Source of the DNA: Littorina saxatilis
Taxonomy: Eukaryota > Mollusca > Gastropoda > Littorinimorpha > Littorinidae
NCBI RefSeq assembly: GCF_037325665.1
Contig: NC_090261.1
Location: forward strand, 68,723,498 to 68,787,497
Direction: 5' to 3'
Length of the DNA: 64,000 bases
The notes under the pieces were generated by a model. The model was not told the origin of the DNA, searched no databases, and saw only the letters and a program-made list of their open reading frames with translations. Positions 33,983 through 47,254 of this stretch are shown here, one piece after another. Each line of letters opens with the position of its first letter. Position 1 is the first letter of the stretch. The translations under genes and the position numbers were made by a program.

Positions 33983-35304
33983 CACCTGTGCTGGTTGACA
34001 ATATCGTGCACACTGGGGCTTCTTCTTCTTCTGTGTTGATGGGCTGAAACTCCCAGAAAAGTCTGATAAAGCTACGCAGAACCAGTCTGCTTGTATCGGT
34101 GAGAATGGTCAAAAACAATTTAATTAACAACCGACTTTCATTTCATTGCTTCTTTTTTCTCTCCTGACTGTCGTTGTTATTTAGCGAGCTTACTTCCCTT
34201 TGCTTCATTAATTCTGATCTTTAATGCTCTGATTCCATTACTTATGATTCTCAGAGACATTAAACTCTACGTCAGCGGATATCAAGCCGGTTGATTTCCG
34301 ACAATGCAGCCTGCACCGCTTTCAGAATCATCTTTACGTGAATTTCATTTCCGAGGCGGTTCAGCTGAAGGCTTTCCCGTGGCAACGCCATGACAGCATA
34401 TCTCTACGCGTGAATATCTCTGGTTCTGCCCTAGCCGCGTGAAGACGCCATATGCAGAAGATGGGGGTGGGTCGTAAACAGCGTTTCCTTTCACTGTCCG
34501 CATCTCCGGCTCTTTTCTTCTCCATCCGGGGAACTGACAGACCGCGAGATTTTATCGCCGCCCTCTGTTGACTGCACGTCATGTAAACTATGCGCATGAC
34601 CACGACTCATTTTCCGCTTCCGGGCTTCCCGTCAAGCACTGCGGCCCGCCATTGTTTACCCGGGTCAAAATGGGATAATGGCGTCAAAAGAAGGGGGTTA
34701 AATCGGGTAATGGCGTCAGCGCTTCACGCTGTATTTCATCGCATGACGGGGATCATCATATCATCGGATCTTGCCACTTTTCAAGTAATAAGGATGATGA
34801 GGGTAATAATTTCATTGGATTTTCCCACCGTTCAACTAATCACTTACACAAGGAAATAAATAGACCTTATGAAAGTCTCCTTTGTGCAATATTGGTCATA
34901 ATTAAGCTGATAGGAAATGAACTCTTTATTGAGGATAGTATTCATTCTGTATTGACGTACACAAGTGTTGGCTATTTCTTTTAAAAGAAACACAAAAGGA
35001 CATATCAACAGTAGCTTTTGATTTACAAAGCACCCAACCCCCACAAGCACCTCTGCTATCAGTGACACAGAAGTCTCGCCTAATCTCGAATCACTGGACA
35101 TGACTAATTTGCCAAGGAAAAAACATTCTGCCTTCAATGAATTGTGTATGGCTTCATTCCAACAGTAGTGCCCCTTTGCAGCTGTTCGCCAAAAGCAAAA
35201 CGTACCGACTGTTTCTGACACAACAATCATGTCACTTCCCTTAGAGCGTCGGAAATGTGCAGGGAAGAGGAGCTGAGGGCAGATGAGGGAGAGGGGGGGG
35301 GGGG
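33299..35304. other. Unrecognised sequence with small repeats
   Basis: Contains a short hairpin (TTAGCGCACTCCAAGAGTGC, 33826-33850), CAGTCATGTGACACCAGTAC shared with 32090, an (ATT)n microsatellite at 33922-33980, and an S1 SINE 3' fragment, (CTT)n plus GATGGGCTGAAACTCCCA, at 34018-34056. No gene is supported. Confidence 0.6.
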
Positions 35305-35600
35305 ATGAAATTGAGCACTGGACTTGTGATCCGTGCGTCACGGGTTCGAATCCGGGCCGGGCCGGGCCGGGCCGGGACGGACGCGGGTGGACGCTGTGTG
35401 TAGACTCAGAGGCGGTATCCATATCCCACCCCGTGTCACCACTGTGGAACGTAAAAGACCTCAGCAGATGGTTGATTACACCTGAACAGGAACCTGTGTA
35501 GCGCGACTATGTTGCTGCTTATACTTTCTACTGGTGGGAGGAAGCCACCCGAATTTTCCAGTGTAGAACAAGAAAGTAAAAATGAAAATGTAAAAATGAT
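35305..35600 (+). mobile_element. tRNA-derived SINE S4
   Basis: The head keeps GAGCACTGGACTTGTGATCC and the B box GGGTTCGAATCC. A GGGCC minisatellite-like stretch follows, then the S4 body (GACTCAGAGGCGGTATCC, AACGTAAAAGACC, TGTGTAGCGCGACTATG, GGTGGGAGGAAGCCACCCG) and an A-rich tail. The front of the A box is damaged by a G run. From 35601 to 36350 nothing is recognised. Confidence 0.72.
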
Positions 35601-36351
35601 ACATTGGTGACTGTATGATACAAGATCAAAGATTCCATCCATGTGCATTTTTTCATAACTGTGTTATGTTGTTTATGTATGACTGTTTTGTCCTAATGTT
35701 GTGAATATAGGTACGCCTTAAAGCTGTCATTTACTTCAGAAAGATGTCTTTATAATGAATTGTCAGAATGTATACCAAATGAGTGTGGTCAATTATGTAT
35801 TTATACATCCGTAGATGCCTTTCATTTGTTTCATGGATGTTAATACTATAGACTTGTTTGAGTGGTAAATGTTGAAGGATGAAAGAAAATATATTGTGAG
35901 TGGACGGATGCATGTTATTCATTAAAAGCCCCACAATGATGTGCTTGGCAAAAAAAACACCAACCCACTGTGTTCTTGCTAAAACACCTACGACATAGAC
36001 GTGAAGAAGTAGAGTAAGAGTACTGTGGGGCGTTCCCACGTCCAAGTGATGGCCCGGTGTTTCGTGAGTGTAGGTCACAGAAGGGTATTGCAAGTGCACG
36101 TGCACCTACTCTAAGGTGCACATCAACGTCAGTGTGATATGGTATGGAAGTAAATCTCGAGGAGCATTTTTGTTTTTAACAATTGAAATTACTCTTTTTT
36201 TAATTTTTATATATATACAATTGCGATTACTCGGTTCGCAAAATCAAAGTGAATAAATAAATGCCAGTGCTAAATATTCAACATTTCTAAATGATGCTCT
36301 ACTTCTATGATGTAAAGTTACGATAAAAAGTGTTTTTTTGTTTTGCGCACC

Positions 36352-36460
36352 TCAACCCAGGAGCACGGGTGGGGGTCACTTGGAATCCCTAGCACGGGTG
36401 GGTGGTGGGGGTGGGGGTCACTTGGAATCCCTAGCACGGGTGGGTGGTGGGGGTGGGGAG
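36352..36460. repeat. Short tandem repeat of about 45 bp
   Basis: GTCACTTGGAATCCCTAGCA and GCACGGGTGGGTGGTGG alternate, two to three times. Confidence 0.85.
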
Positions 36461-36714
36461 GGGGGTGGAAAGGAAATGGACGATCGGATCCTCTGGTGCG
36501 AAAATGGGGGTAAAGGATCAGGCAAGAAGTGCCTTGTCAATATTGACCACTCCCACTCTGTGTTCCTGCCAGCGTCTTCTATCAATATGACAAAACTTGA
36601 AAATGTTCTGCACAGGGCGCCCCGCCCTTCACTGGGTCGAACATCATGTTTTGGGACAACCTGCCATCTTGCGGGAGACTGTGATCATTGTGTTTAAGGG
36701 GGGGCGGCGAGTGG

Positions 36715-36990
36715 GGGGAGGGAGGAGGTGTGGGGGGGGGGGGGGGAGTGGGGGTCTGCGATGTGTGTGTGTGTGTTTGAGTGTGTGCGCTAGTGTGTGT
36801 GTGTGTGTGTTTGAGTGTGTGTGCGTGTGCGCTAGTGTGTGGGTGTGTGTGCGTATGTGTGACAGTGTGTGTGTGTGCGCTAGTGTGTGTGTGTGAGCGT
36901 GTGCGCTAGTGTGTGTGTGTGTGTGTGAGTGCGCGCGCGCGTGTGTGTGTGTGTGTGTGTGTGCGTGTGTGTGTGTGTGCGTGTACTGCA
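36715..36990. repeat. G-rich tract and (TG)n microsatellite
   Basis: A run of G (36732-36746) is followed by TG repeats with CGCTAGTG and GAGTG interruptions to 36990. Confidence 0.95.
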
Positions 36991-37401
36991 CATATCAGAG
37001 CATATTATTTATAAACAGTTCTACAATAAAACACTCTGCGTCCCTTCCGGAACAAATGCATTTGGTGTTGCAGCTGACTCGTTCAACGCCGAGGCCTGCA
37101 AAGAAAGACAACTACTTCTTAAAAGAATGAGCCTGTGAGCTTGGGGAAAATGACCGTGTTACCTCCCTTGTCTGCTCTTATCAGCTTTTATATGTATACA
37201 CGTGCATACAACGTACTACGACTTAATTACACAGTGATTATTTCCATTTTAATTGATTTCTTCAATTAAGATCAAAAAGTACTAACGCGTTTGAGTTTCC
37301 TCCGTGATAAAATTGGAATTGCTGCTTTTTAAAGGGAACCTTTTCTAGTGACAGCATCGAAGTACAACTCAGCCTGCACATTTCGTAATAATTATGGTAT
37401 G

Positions 37402-37407
<6 letters not shown>

Positions 37408-37456
<49 letters not shown>
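37408..37456. repeat. (GA)n microsatellite
   Basis: A GA run followed by CACACA and GACAGACA variants to about 37520. Confidence 0.95.
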
Positions 37457-37459
<3 letters not shown>

Positions 37460-37654
37460 ACACACACACGGACGGACAGACACAGTCAGAGGTAGAAACA
37501 GAGGAAGACAGACAGACAAGGTGAACGAAAGATATATTAGTACGCACTTCCAAGAAAGTATTAGCACAATTCATGGTTAACATAATTCGAGTATGTGGCA
37601 TGTGCCTTTATGAAATAAAGTTAACATGCATGTCCAGTATACAACTGTGTAGGT

Positions 37655-37732
37655 GTGTGCATGCGTGTGTGTGTGTGCGTGCGTGCTTGCGAGTGTGTGT
37701 GTGGGCGTGCTTGCGAGTGTGTGTGATGTGTG

Positions 37733-37801
<69 letters not shown>

Positions 37802-37802
37802 G
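37655..37802. repeat. (TG)n microsatellite 60 bp beyond the xylanase stop codon
   Basis: TG repeats with GCGTGCTTGCGAG variants. They lie 58-205 bp past the stop codon of the xylanase gene, within or beside its 3' UTR. No AATAAA signal for that gene was found on the minus strand between the stop and this array. Confidence 0.9.
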
Positions 37803-37859
37803 CGCGTCACATTCCTACTTTTCAGATGGAACGAAGCAAGGTAATAGAATACATTTTCT

Positions 37860-38078
37860 TCATTGATGCACATTGATATTGACCGAGTGGTCCCCTTTGG
37901 CAAGAGTAAAAGTTTTATTCAGGTTGGCTAGTTCTCTCCCCTGATGCATGACGCGGATCTCGTAGTCACCATGGAAACCTCGCACAGTCAGCTGACCGGA
38001 AGTGGGCAGTGAGTGAGTCTCGTCCGTCGTCCACTGGTTCTCAAACAGGTCGAACACACGGCGTCCGGCAGCATTCAT
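37860..38078 (-). CDS. Xylanase exon 12 (terminal)
   Basis: Acceptor ATGCAG|ATG, stop TGA at 37862-37860. Encodes MNAAGRRVFDLFENQWTTDE and the C-terminal beta domain (FHGDYEIRV, SVNINVHQ), residues 497-568. Confidence 0.93.
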   Translation of the reverse strand: MNAAGRRVFDLFENQWTTDETHSLPTSGQLTVRGFHGDYEIRVMHQGRELANLNKTFTLAKGDHSVNINVHQ

Positions 38079-41000
38079 CTGCATTGACAAACAGGTGAGG
38101 GAATAGTTAGGGAGAACAAAACTACAATAAAACAACACAATTGTCAAATTGATACTTGTGAAGCTTTCTTCTCTATTTATGGCGAGTGAAGATATGTTTT
38201 GATTTCAACATAGTGTGTCTGACCAGAAGTTAATGTTGTTTTTATACAGATTTCAAGAAGATATTTGAAAAGAAAAGTAAAGAATCAAAAAAACAATATA
38301 GAATTTAGGAACGTAAGCAGTCTATCTGTTTTCTGATTTCAGAAAAAAAACCATAGGCTAGTACAGCGGTTGTGTACCTGCATGTCGTCGCCCTGAACGA
38401 GCGAGGCTTTCCTCCCCAGCCAGTGCGCCTGGTCCCAGAACCCCCAGAAGACGATGCCCTCCACAGCGGGGTGCCCGTATACAGCTCTCAGCGCTGTCTC
38501 GTAGAAGTCGGCCCTCCTGTTCTCGTCCTGGGCCTGCACGTCCAGCTCCGTCACCCAGATGGGCAGTCCGGCTTGGGCTAGGACGTCAAGACGTTTCTGA
38601 GGATGTGTCAGAAATATTCGTTACCAACACATGCAGAGCCTAGTGGTGGCCTTACAAGTGATTTGTTACCCCTGAAATAACACTGTCACCCAGGCCGCTT
38701 GGGCAAGGACGTCCAGAAGCTTCGGATCCCCCTCAAGAGGCGTGTCAGAAATATTCGTTAGTAACACATGCACAGCCTAGTGGTGGCCTTACAAGTGATT
38801 TTGAATTTCTGAAATGACCTTGTCACTAAGATGGGGAGCCCGGCTTGGGCAAGAATGTCAAGACGTTTCCGAGGGCGCGTGTCAGACATGTTCGTTAGCA
38901 ACACATGCAGAGCATAGTGGTTGCCTTACAAGTGATTTCTACTCCTGAAATAACTCTGTCACCCAGGCCGCTTGGGCAAGGACGTCCATACGTTTCTGAG
39001 GACACGTCAAAAATATACATTAACAACACATGCACATTCTAGCGATGATACAAACTCTTAACTGAAGTGGTACGTAAGTGTTCCACTTTTTAACACCTTT
39101 TCGGTAACAAGTTTTGAATACAGTGTAGATAATTCTAGTGGAAGCAAAAATATCGCATGGTTAACACCAGTGTTCATTTGAACACTAGCGTTTACCATGT
39201 GCGACGTACCTTTTGCTGGAAGAGTTATTTACTGTACAATGTCAACCTGTGCTCAAAACTGGTCCCAGATGGGGTGTTCAAAAGAGTAACACTTCAATTA
39301 AGAGGATAACAAGTAATTTTATACTGCTGAAGTGACTTAAATTTTTCACCCAGATGACTTTAGTTCTCCCGTCGCGATATAACCTTGAATGGTTGAAAAC
39401 GACGTTAACCACCAAATAAAGAAAGAAAGAAAGACTTTAGTTCTCGAAAGGCTTCGCCATTTCCCCGGAATGAGAAATAACAAAACATTGTCTGTAAAGC
39501 TCTTTCCGACAAGCACGTTGAAAGCATCGTACCTTAATGAGGGAGGGTTCAGGCGCGTACTCGCTAGGAAAGTGACACTGCACGCCCAGACCGTACAAAC
39601 CAACGTTGGCTGCCTTGAAGTGCTGGGCTTGCTTCAGGTAATCCTGCAACAAATACCCTTTTTTTGGCCAAAAACTCACTGTGAAAAAAGCGTAAGAAAG
39701 GAAAATATCGAAGTTATGAAATATTGATTCACCTCCCTCCCTAATTATCCCATCTCCTACACAAACACGTCCTCAAGATACGAGTAGTTCATGATCACCT
39801 TCGAGAATAAAAGGTTTGTCGAAAAAAGAAACAAACTCCCACTACACCGACAACAAACAAACACGCATTTGAACCAATCTCCGTACAAAAAGAAACAAAC
39901 GGCGATTGATTTGACCGGTGCTCGATTTCATTCCTGTCATTTTTCCATTTGTACCGATGAAACACCCGAACTTAGTAGTTAACACGATCTCAAAGATTGT
40001 CTATCATTATCCCTCCCGTCCCGCTGCTGTTGTTGACTCACATTCGTGGAGTGTCCGCCGGCCACCACACCATATTCGTTGAGGAAGAGCTTGACGTTGG
40101 GATCAGCATGATGCGCAATGCGGAACAACTCCAGGTCATAGTCAGGGTCGTGCAGTGTGTCCTGGTACCACGTGCCGTGCAGGTTCTCATTGTTCACGTC
40201 CCAGTGCTCCAGGCTGTGTCACGAACGAAACAATAACCCATAGAATCTAAAAACAACAATGGTAGGTAATGGGAACGTTTATCATTGACAAAACAAAACG
40301 TTACATTTACTATTGACACAACAAAACGTTACATTTACTATTGACAAAACAAAACGTTACATTTACTATTGACACAACAACACGTTACATTTACTATTGA
40401 CAAAACAAAACGTTACATTTACTATAGACAAAACAACACGTTACATTTACTGTTGACACAACAAAACGTTACATTTACTATTGACAAAACAAAACGTTAC
40501 ATTTACTATTGACACAACAAAACGTTACATTTACTATTGACAAAACAAAACGTTACATTTACTATTGACACAACAAAACGTTACATTTACTATTGACAAA
40601 ACAACACGTTACATTTACTGTTGACACAACAAAACGTTACATTTACTATTGACAAAACAACACGTTACATTTACTATTGACACAACAAAACGTTACATTT
40701 ACTATTGACAAAACAAAACGTTACATTTACTATTGACACAACAAAACGTTACATTTACTATTGACACAACAAAACGTTACATTTACTATTGACACAACAA
40801 CACGTTACATTTACTATTGACAAAACAACACGTTACATTTACTATTGACACAACAAAACGTTACATTTACTGTTGACAAAACAACACGTTACATTTACTA
40901 TTGACAAAACAACACGTTACATTTACTATTGACACAATAAAACGTTACATTTACTATTAACAAAACAAAACGTTACATTTACTATTGACACAATAAAACG

Positions 41001-44000
41001 TTACATTTACTATTGACACAACAACACGTTACATTTACTGTTGACACAACAAAACGTTACATTTACTATTAACACAACAAAACGTTACATTTACTATTGA
41101 CACAACAAAACGTTACATTTACTATTGACACAACAAAACGTTACATTTACTGTTGACACAACAAAACGTTACATTTACTATTGACAAAACAACACGTTAC
41201 ATTTACTATTGACACAACAACACGTTACATTTACTATTGACACAACAAAACGTTACATTTACTATTGACAAAACAAAACGTTACATTTACTATTGACAAA
41301 ACAACACGTTACATTTACTATGGACAAAACAAAACGTTACATTCACTATTAACAAAACAACACGTTACATTTACTATTGACACAACAAAACGTTACATTT
41401 ACTATTGACACAACAACACGTTACATTTACTGTAGACACAACAAAACGTTACATTTACTATTGACAAAACAAAACGTTACATTTACTATTGACAAAACAA
41501 CACGTTACATTTACTGTTGACACAACAAAACGTTACATTTACTATTGACAAAACAACACGTTACATTTACTATTGACACAACAAAACGTTACATTTACTA
41601 TTGACAAAACAACACGTTACATTTACTATTGACACAACAACACGTTACATTTACTATTGACACAACAACACGTTACATTTACTATTGACACAACAAAACG
41701 TTACATTTACTATTGACAAAACAACACGTTACATTTACTACAGACAAAACAAAACGTTACATTTACTACAGACAAAACCAAACGTTACATTTACTATAGA
41801 CAAAACAAAACGTTACATTTACTACAGACAAAACCAAACGTTACATTTACTATTGACAAAACAAAACGTTACATTTACTACAGACAAAACCAAACGTTAC
41901 ATTTACTACAGACACAACAAAACGTTACAATTACTACAGACACAACAAAACGTTACATTTACTATTGACACAACAAAACGTTACATTTACTATTGACACA
42001 ACAAAACGTTACATTTACTATTGACAAAACAACACGTTACATTTACTATTGACACAACAACACGTTACATTTACTATTGACACAACAAAACGTTACATTT
42101 ACTATTGACACAACAAAACGTTACATTTACTATTGACACAATAAAACGTTACATTTACTACTGACACAACAAAACGTTACATTTACTATTGACAAAACAA
42201 AACGTTATAATTATTTACTATTGACAAAACAAAACGTTACATTTACTATAGACAAAACAACACGTTACATTTACTGTTGACACAACAAAACGTTACATTT
42301 ACTATTAACACAACAAAACGTTACATTTACTATTGACACAACAAAACGTTACATTTACTATTGACACAACAACACGTTACATTTACTATTGACAAAACAA
42401 AACGTTACATTTACTATAGACAAAACAACACGTTACATTTACTGTTGACACAACAAAACGTTACATTTACTATTGACACAACAAAACGTTACATTTACTA
42501 TTGACAAAACAACACGTTACATTTACTATTGACACAACAAAACGTTACATTTACTATTGACACAACAAAACGTTACATTTACTATTGACACAACAAAACG
42601 TTACATTTACTATTGACACAATAAAACGTTACATTTACTACAGACAAAACAAAACGTTACATTTACTATTGACAAAACAAAACGTTACATTTACTATTGA
42701 CAAAACAACACGTTACATTTACTATTGACACAACAACACGTTACATTTACTATTGACACAACAACACGTTACATTTACTGTTGACAAAACAAAACGTTAC
42801 ATTTACTATTGACAAAACAACACGTTACATTTACTGTTGACAAAACAAAACGTTACATTTACTATTGACACAATAAAACGTTACATTTACTATTGACAAA
42901 ACAAAACGTTACATTTACTATTGACACAACAAAACGTTACATTTACTATTGACAAAACAACACGTTACATTTACTATTGACACAACAAAACGTTACATTT
43001 ACTATTGACAAAACAACACGTTACATTTACTATTAACAAAACAACACGTTACATTTACTATTGACACAACAACACGTTACATTTACTATTGACAAAACAA
43101 AACGTTACATTTACTATTGACACAACAAAACGTTACATTTACTATTGACAAAACAACACGTTACATTTACTATTGACAAAACAAAACGTTACATTTACTA
43201 TTGACAAAACAAAACGTTACATTTACTATTGACAAAACAACACGTTACATTTACTATTGACACAACAACACGTTACATTTACTATTGACAAAACAACACG
43301 TTACATTTACTATTGACACAACAACACGTTACATTTACTATTGACACAACAACACGTTACATTTACTATTGACAAAACAAAACGTTACATTTACTATTGA
43401 CAAAACAACACGTTACATTTACTATGGACAAAACAAAACGTTACATTTACTATTGACAAAACAACACGTTACATTTACTATTGACACAACAACACGTTAC
43501 ATTTACTATTGACACAACAACACGTTACATTTACTGTAGACACAACAAAACGTTACATTTACTATTGACAAAACAAAACGTTATATTTACTATTGACAAA
43601 ACAAAACGTCACATTTACTGTTGACACAATAAAACGTTACATTTACTATTGACAAAACAAAACGTTACATTTACTATTGACAAAACAAAACGTTACATTT
43701 ACTATTGACAAAACAAAACGTTACATTTACTATTGACACAACAAAACGTTACATTTACTATTGACAAAACAAAACGTTACATTTACTATTGACAAAACAA
43801 AACGTTACATTTACTATTGACACAACAAAACGTTATATTTACTATAGACACAACAACACGTTACATTCACTATTGACACAACAAAACGTTACATTTACTA
43901 TTGACACAACAACACGTTATATTTACTGTCAACAAAACAAAACGTTACATTTACTATTGACAAAACAAAACGTTATATTTACTATCAACAAAACAAAACG

Positions 44001-46865
44001 TTACATTTACTATTGACACAACAAAACGTTACATTTACTATTGACAAAACAACACGTTACATTTACTGTTGACACAACAAAACGTTACATTTACTATTGA
44101 CACAACAAAACGTTACATTTACTATTGACACAACAACACGTTACATTTACTATTGACACAACAAAACGTTACATTTACTATTGACACAACAACACGTTAC
44201 ATTTACTATTGACACAACAAAACGTTACATTTACTATTGACAAAACAAAACGTTACATTTACTATTGACACAATAAAACGTTACATTTACTGTTGACAAA
44301 ACAAAACGTCACATTTACTATTGACAAAACTAAACGTTATATTTACTATTAACAAAACAAAACGTTACATTTACTATTGACAAAACAACACGTTACATTT
44401 ACTGTTGACACAACAAAACGTTACATTTACTATTGACAAAACAAAACGTTACATTTACTATTGACACAACAACACGTTACATTTACTATTGACACAACAA
44501 AACGTTACATTTACTATTGACACAACAACACGTTACATTTACTGTTGACACAACAAAACGTTACATTTACTATTGACAAAACAACACGTTACATTTACTG
44601 TTGACACAACAACACGTTACATTTACTATTGACAAAACAACACGTTACATTTACTGTTGACAAAACAAAACGTTACATTTACTATTGACAAAACAACACG
44701 TTACATTTACTATGGACAAAACAAAACGTTACATTCACTATTAACAAAACAACACGTTACATTTACTATTGACACAACAAAACGTTATATTTACTATTGA
44801 CAAAACAAAACGTCACATTTACTGTTGACACAATAAAACGTTACATTTACTGTTGACAAAACAAAACGTCACATTTACTATTGACAAAACAAAACGTCAC
44901 ATTTACTATTGACAAAACAAAACGTTACATTTACTATTGACAAAACAAAACGTTACATTTACTATTGACAAAACAACACGTTACATTTACTATTGACACA
45001 ACAACACGTTACATTTACTATTGACACAACAACACGTTACATTTACTATTGACAAAACAAAACGTTACATTTACTATTGACACAACAACACGTTACATTT
45101 ACTATTGACACAACGAAACGTTACATTTACTATTGACAAAACAAAACGTCACATTTACTCGTACGTCAACCCAAAGGTCTTTGAAGTAGACGGATAGACC
45201 GACACTTATGAAACAGATAATGAACTGATCTTAAGTTCGTGTGGCTACACGCTTGCAAAATGTATAGGCATAGATAAAAATGTCCACCAAAATACCCGTG
45301 TGACTTGGAATAATAGGCCGTGAAAAGTAGGATATGCGCCGAAATGGCTGCGATCTGCTGGCCGATGTGAATGCGTGATGTATTGTGTAAAACAATTCCA
45401 TCTCACACGGCATAAATAAATCCCTGTGCCTTGAATATGTACGCGATATAAATTGCATTAAATAAAAATAAAAAATAAAAAAATAAATCCGGATCCCTGC
45501 GCTTAGAACTGTACCCACGGAATACGCGCGATATAAGCCTCATATTGATTGATTGATTGAAAATGCCGGCGAAGTAGTCACTTTGTAATTTATTTTAATT
45601 AATTACATTCTTTTTAAATTGAAGTTATTTTGGAACGTTGGCAGTCTATCCGTTGTTTGATTAATAACCCATAAAGATGTCAAGAATAGCACAATTTGGT
45701 TAAGGTATTGTTACAGTACTCCCCATCACTTTCTTTTCCCCTGTGCGTGTTTCGTTCCCATGCCTCAGTCACTTATTCAGCTTGTCTTTCGGTCAGTCTT
45801 GCTGGCTACATTTCTTTCCATACTATCCCGAAGAAGGCAGTTATATGCCAAAATATTGATTTAAACTTGCCTAACCTGGTTACTGGTGTGTTTTCTTTTT
45901 ATTTAAATAAAGCTATATATCTGTTTATCTAACTGGCTCTGAAGTTTTCTCTTACTAACACTCAGTCATGGCAGAGGCGCGCAATTCAGGTTGGTTGCTG
46001 TTGAATAAGCCTCAGTCAGTCACAACAGCGTCAGTCTCTTGCATCCCCTCCCCATAATCCGTTCCTACTTGCACCCCCCCCTCCCCGGCTTCCTTCCCAA
46101 AGGCACCCTTTATCATAACCCCCGCATCCTTTTAGCAGTTTGTATAATGTGTCTCTGCAAACATATGATGTGTTTCTAGAATTGCTAATGTAAAGACATT
46201 GGGATTACTTTTCACGAAGGACCACACCGAGCATTGACGGGCGGGTGGTATCTGACCTGTACACTAGGCACTATATCTGACTGAAGGTCAAGGGTAAACT
46301 CAGAAGTGGACAATAAGGAAACCGACGGACTGACCGCGAGAGAAATTGGCAAGCGGATGAAGGACATACGACATGAATAATGATGACCGAATAAAGAAAA
46401 ACGGTTACCAGTCGTGTTCAGTTTGTTCATCTTATTGTTCATTCACAATTAATTTTGTGAAATATCTTACAAACGAATTTTTCTCTGGAAACAACTAAAA
46501 ATTGTCAATTTCTTTGGCTAAAGTTACTCACAGTCCGTGCGTGACGTTCATGATATCAATGATGTGCTGCTTGACCACTGTCCGCAGTTCATTGCCGGAC
46601 AGCTGCTGGAGCCAATCCTGCACGTAGTCCTTCACTGACCACACTAGGTTGTGGCCGCGCACCTTCAGACTGGACACACACAGACGTACTGAGACATAGC
46701 ATGCAGACAGGCTGAAAGACAGACAGATAGCCAGATAGACAGACAGACAGACAGGCAGACAGACAGGCAGACAGATAGACAGACAGTCAGATAAACAGAC
46801 AGTCAGACAGACAGACAGACAGACAGTCAGACAGACAGTCAGACAGACAGACAGACAGACAGACA

Positions 46866-46898
<33 letters not shown>

Positions 46899-47182
46899 AC
46901 AGGCAGGCAGGCAGGCAGGCAAACAGACAAACAGACAGACAGATAGCCAGATAAACAGACAGACAGACAGTCAGACAGACAGTCAGACAGACAGATAGTC
47001 AGACAGGCAGGCAGACAGACAGACAGACAGACAGTCAGACAGACAGACAGACAGACAGATAGCCAGATAGACAGACAGACAGACAGACAGGCAGGCAGGC
47101 AGGCAGGCAGGCAGACAGGCAGGCAGACAGGCAGGCAGGCAGGCAGGCAAACAGAGACACAGACAGACAGATAGCCAGATAA

Positions 47183-47213
<31 letters not shown>

Positions 47214-47221
47214 GTCAGACA

Positions 47222-47254
<33 letters not shown>

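Noticed and set aside
40264-45160. CRISPR-like array with 28-bp spacing
   Set aside because: There are no unique spacers; units are contiguous repeats in a eukaryotic intron and no cas genes are present.
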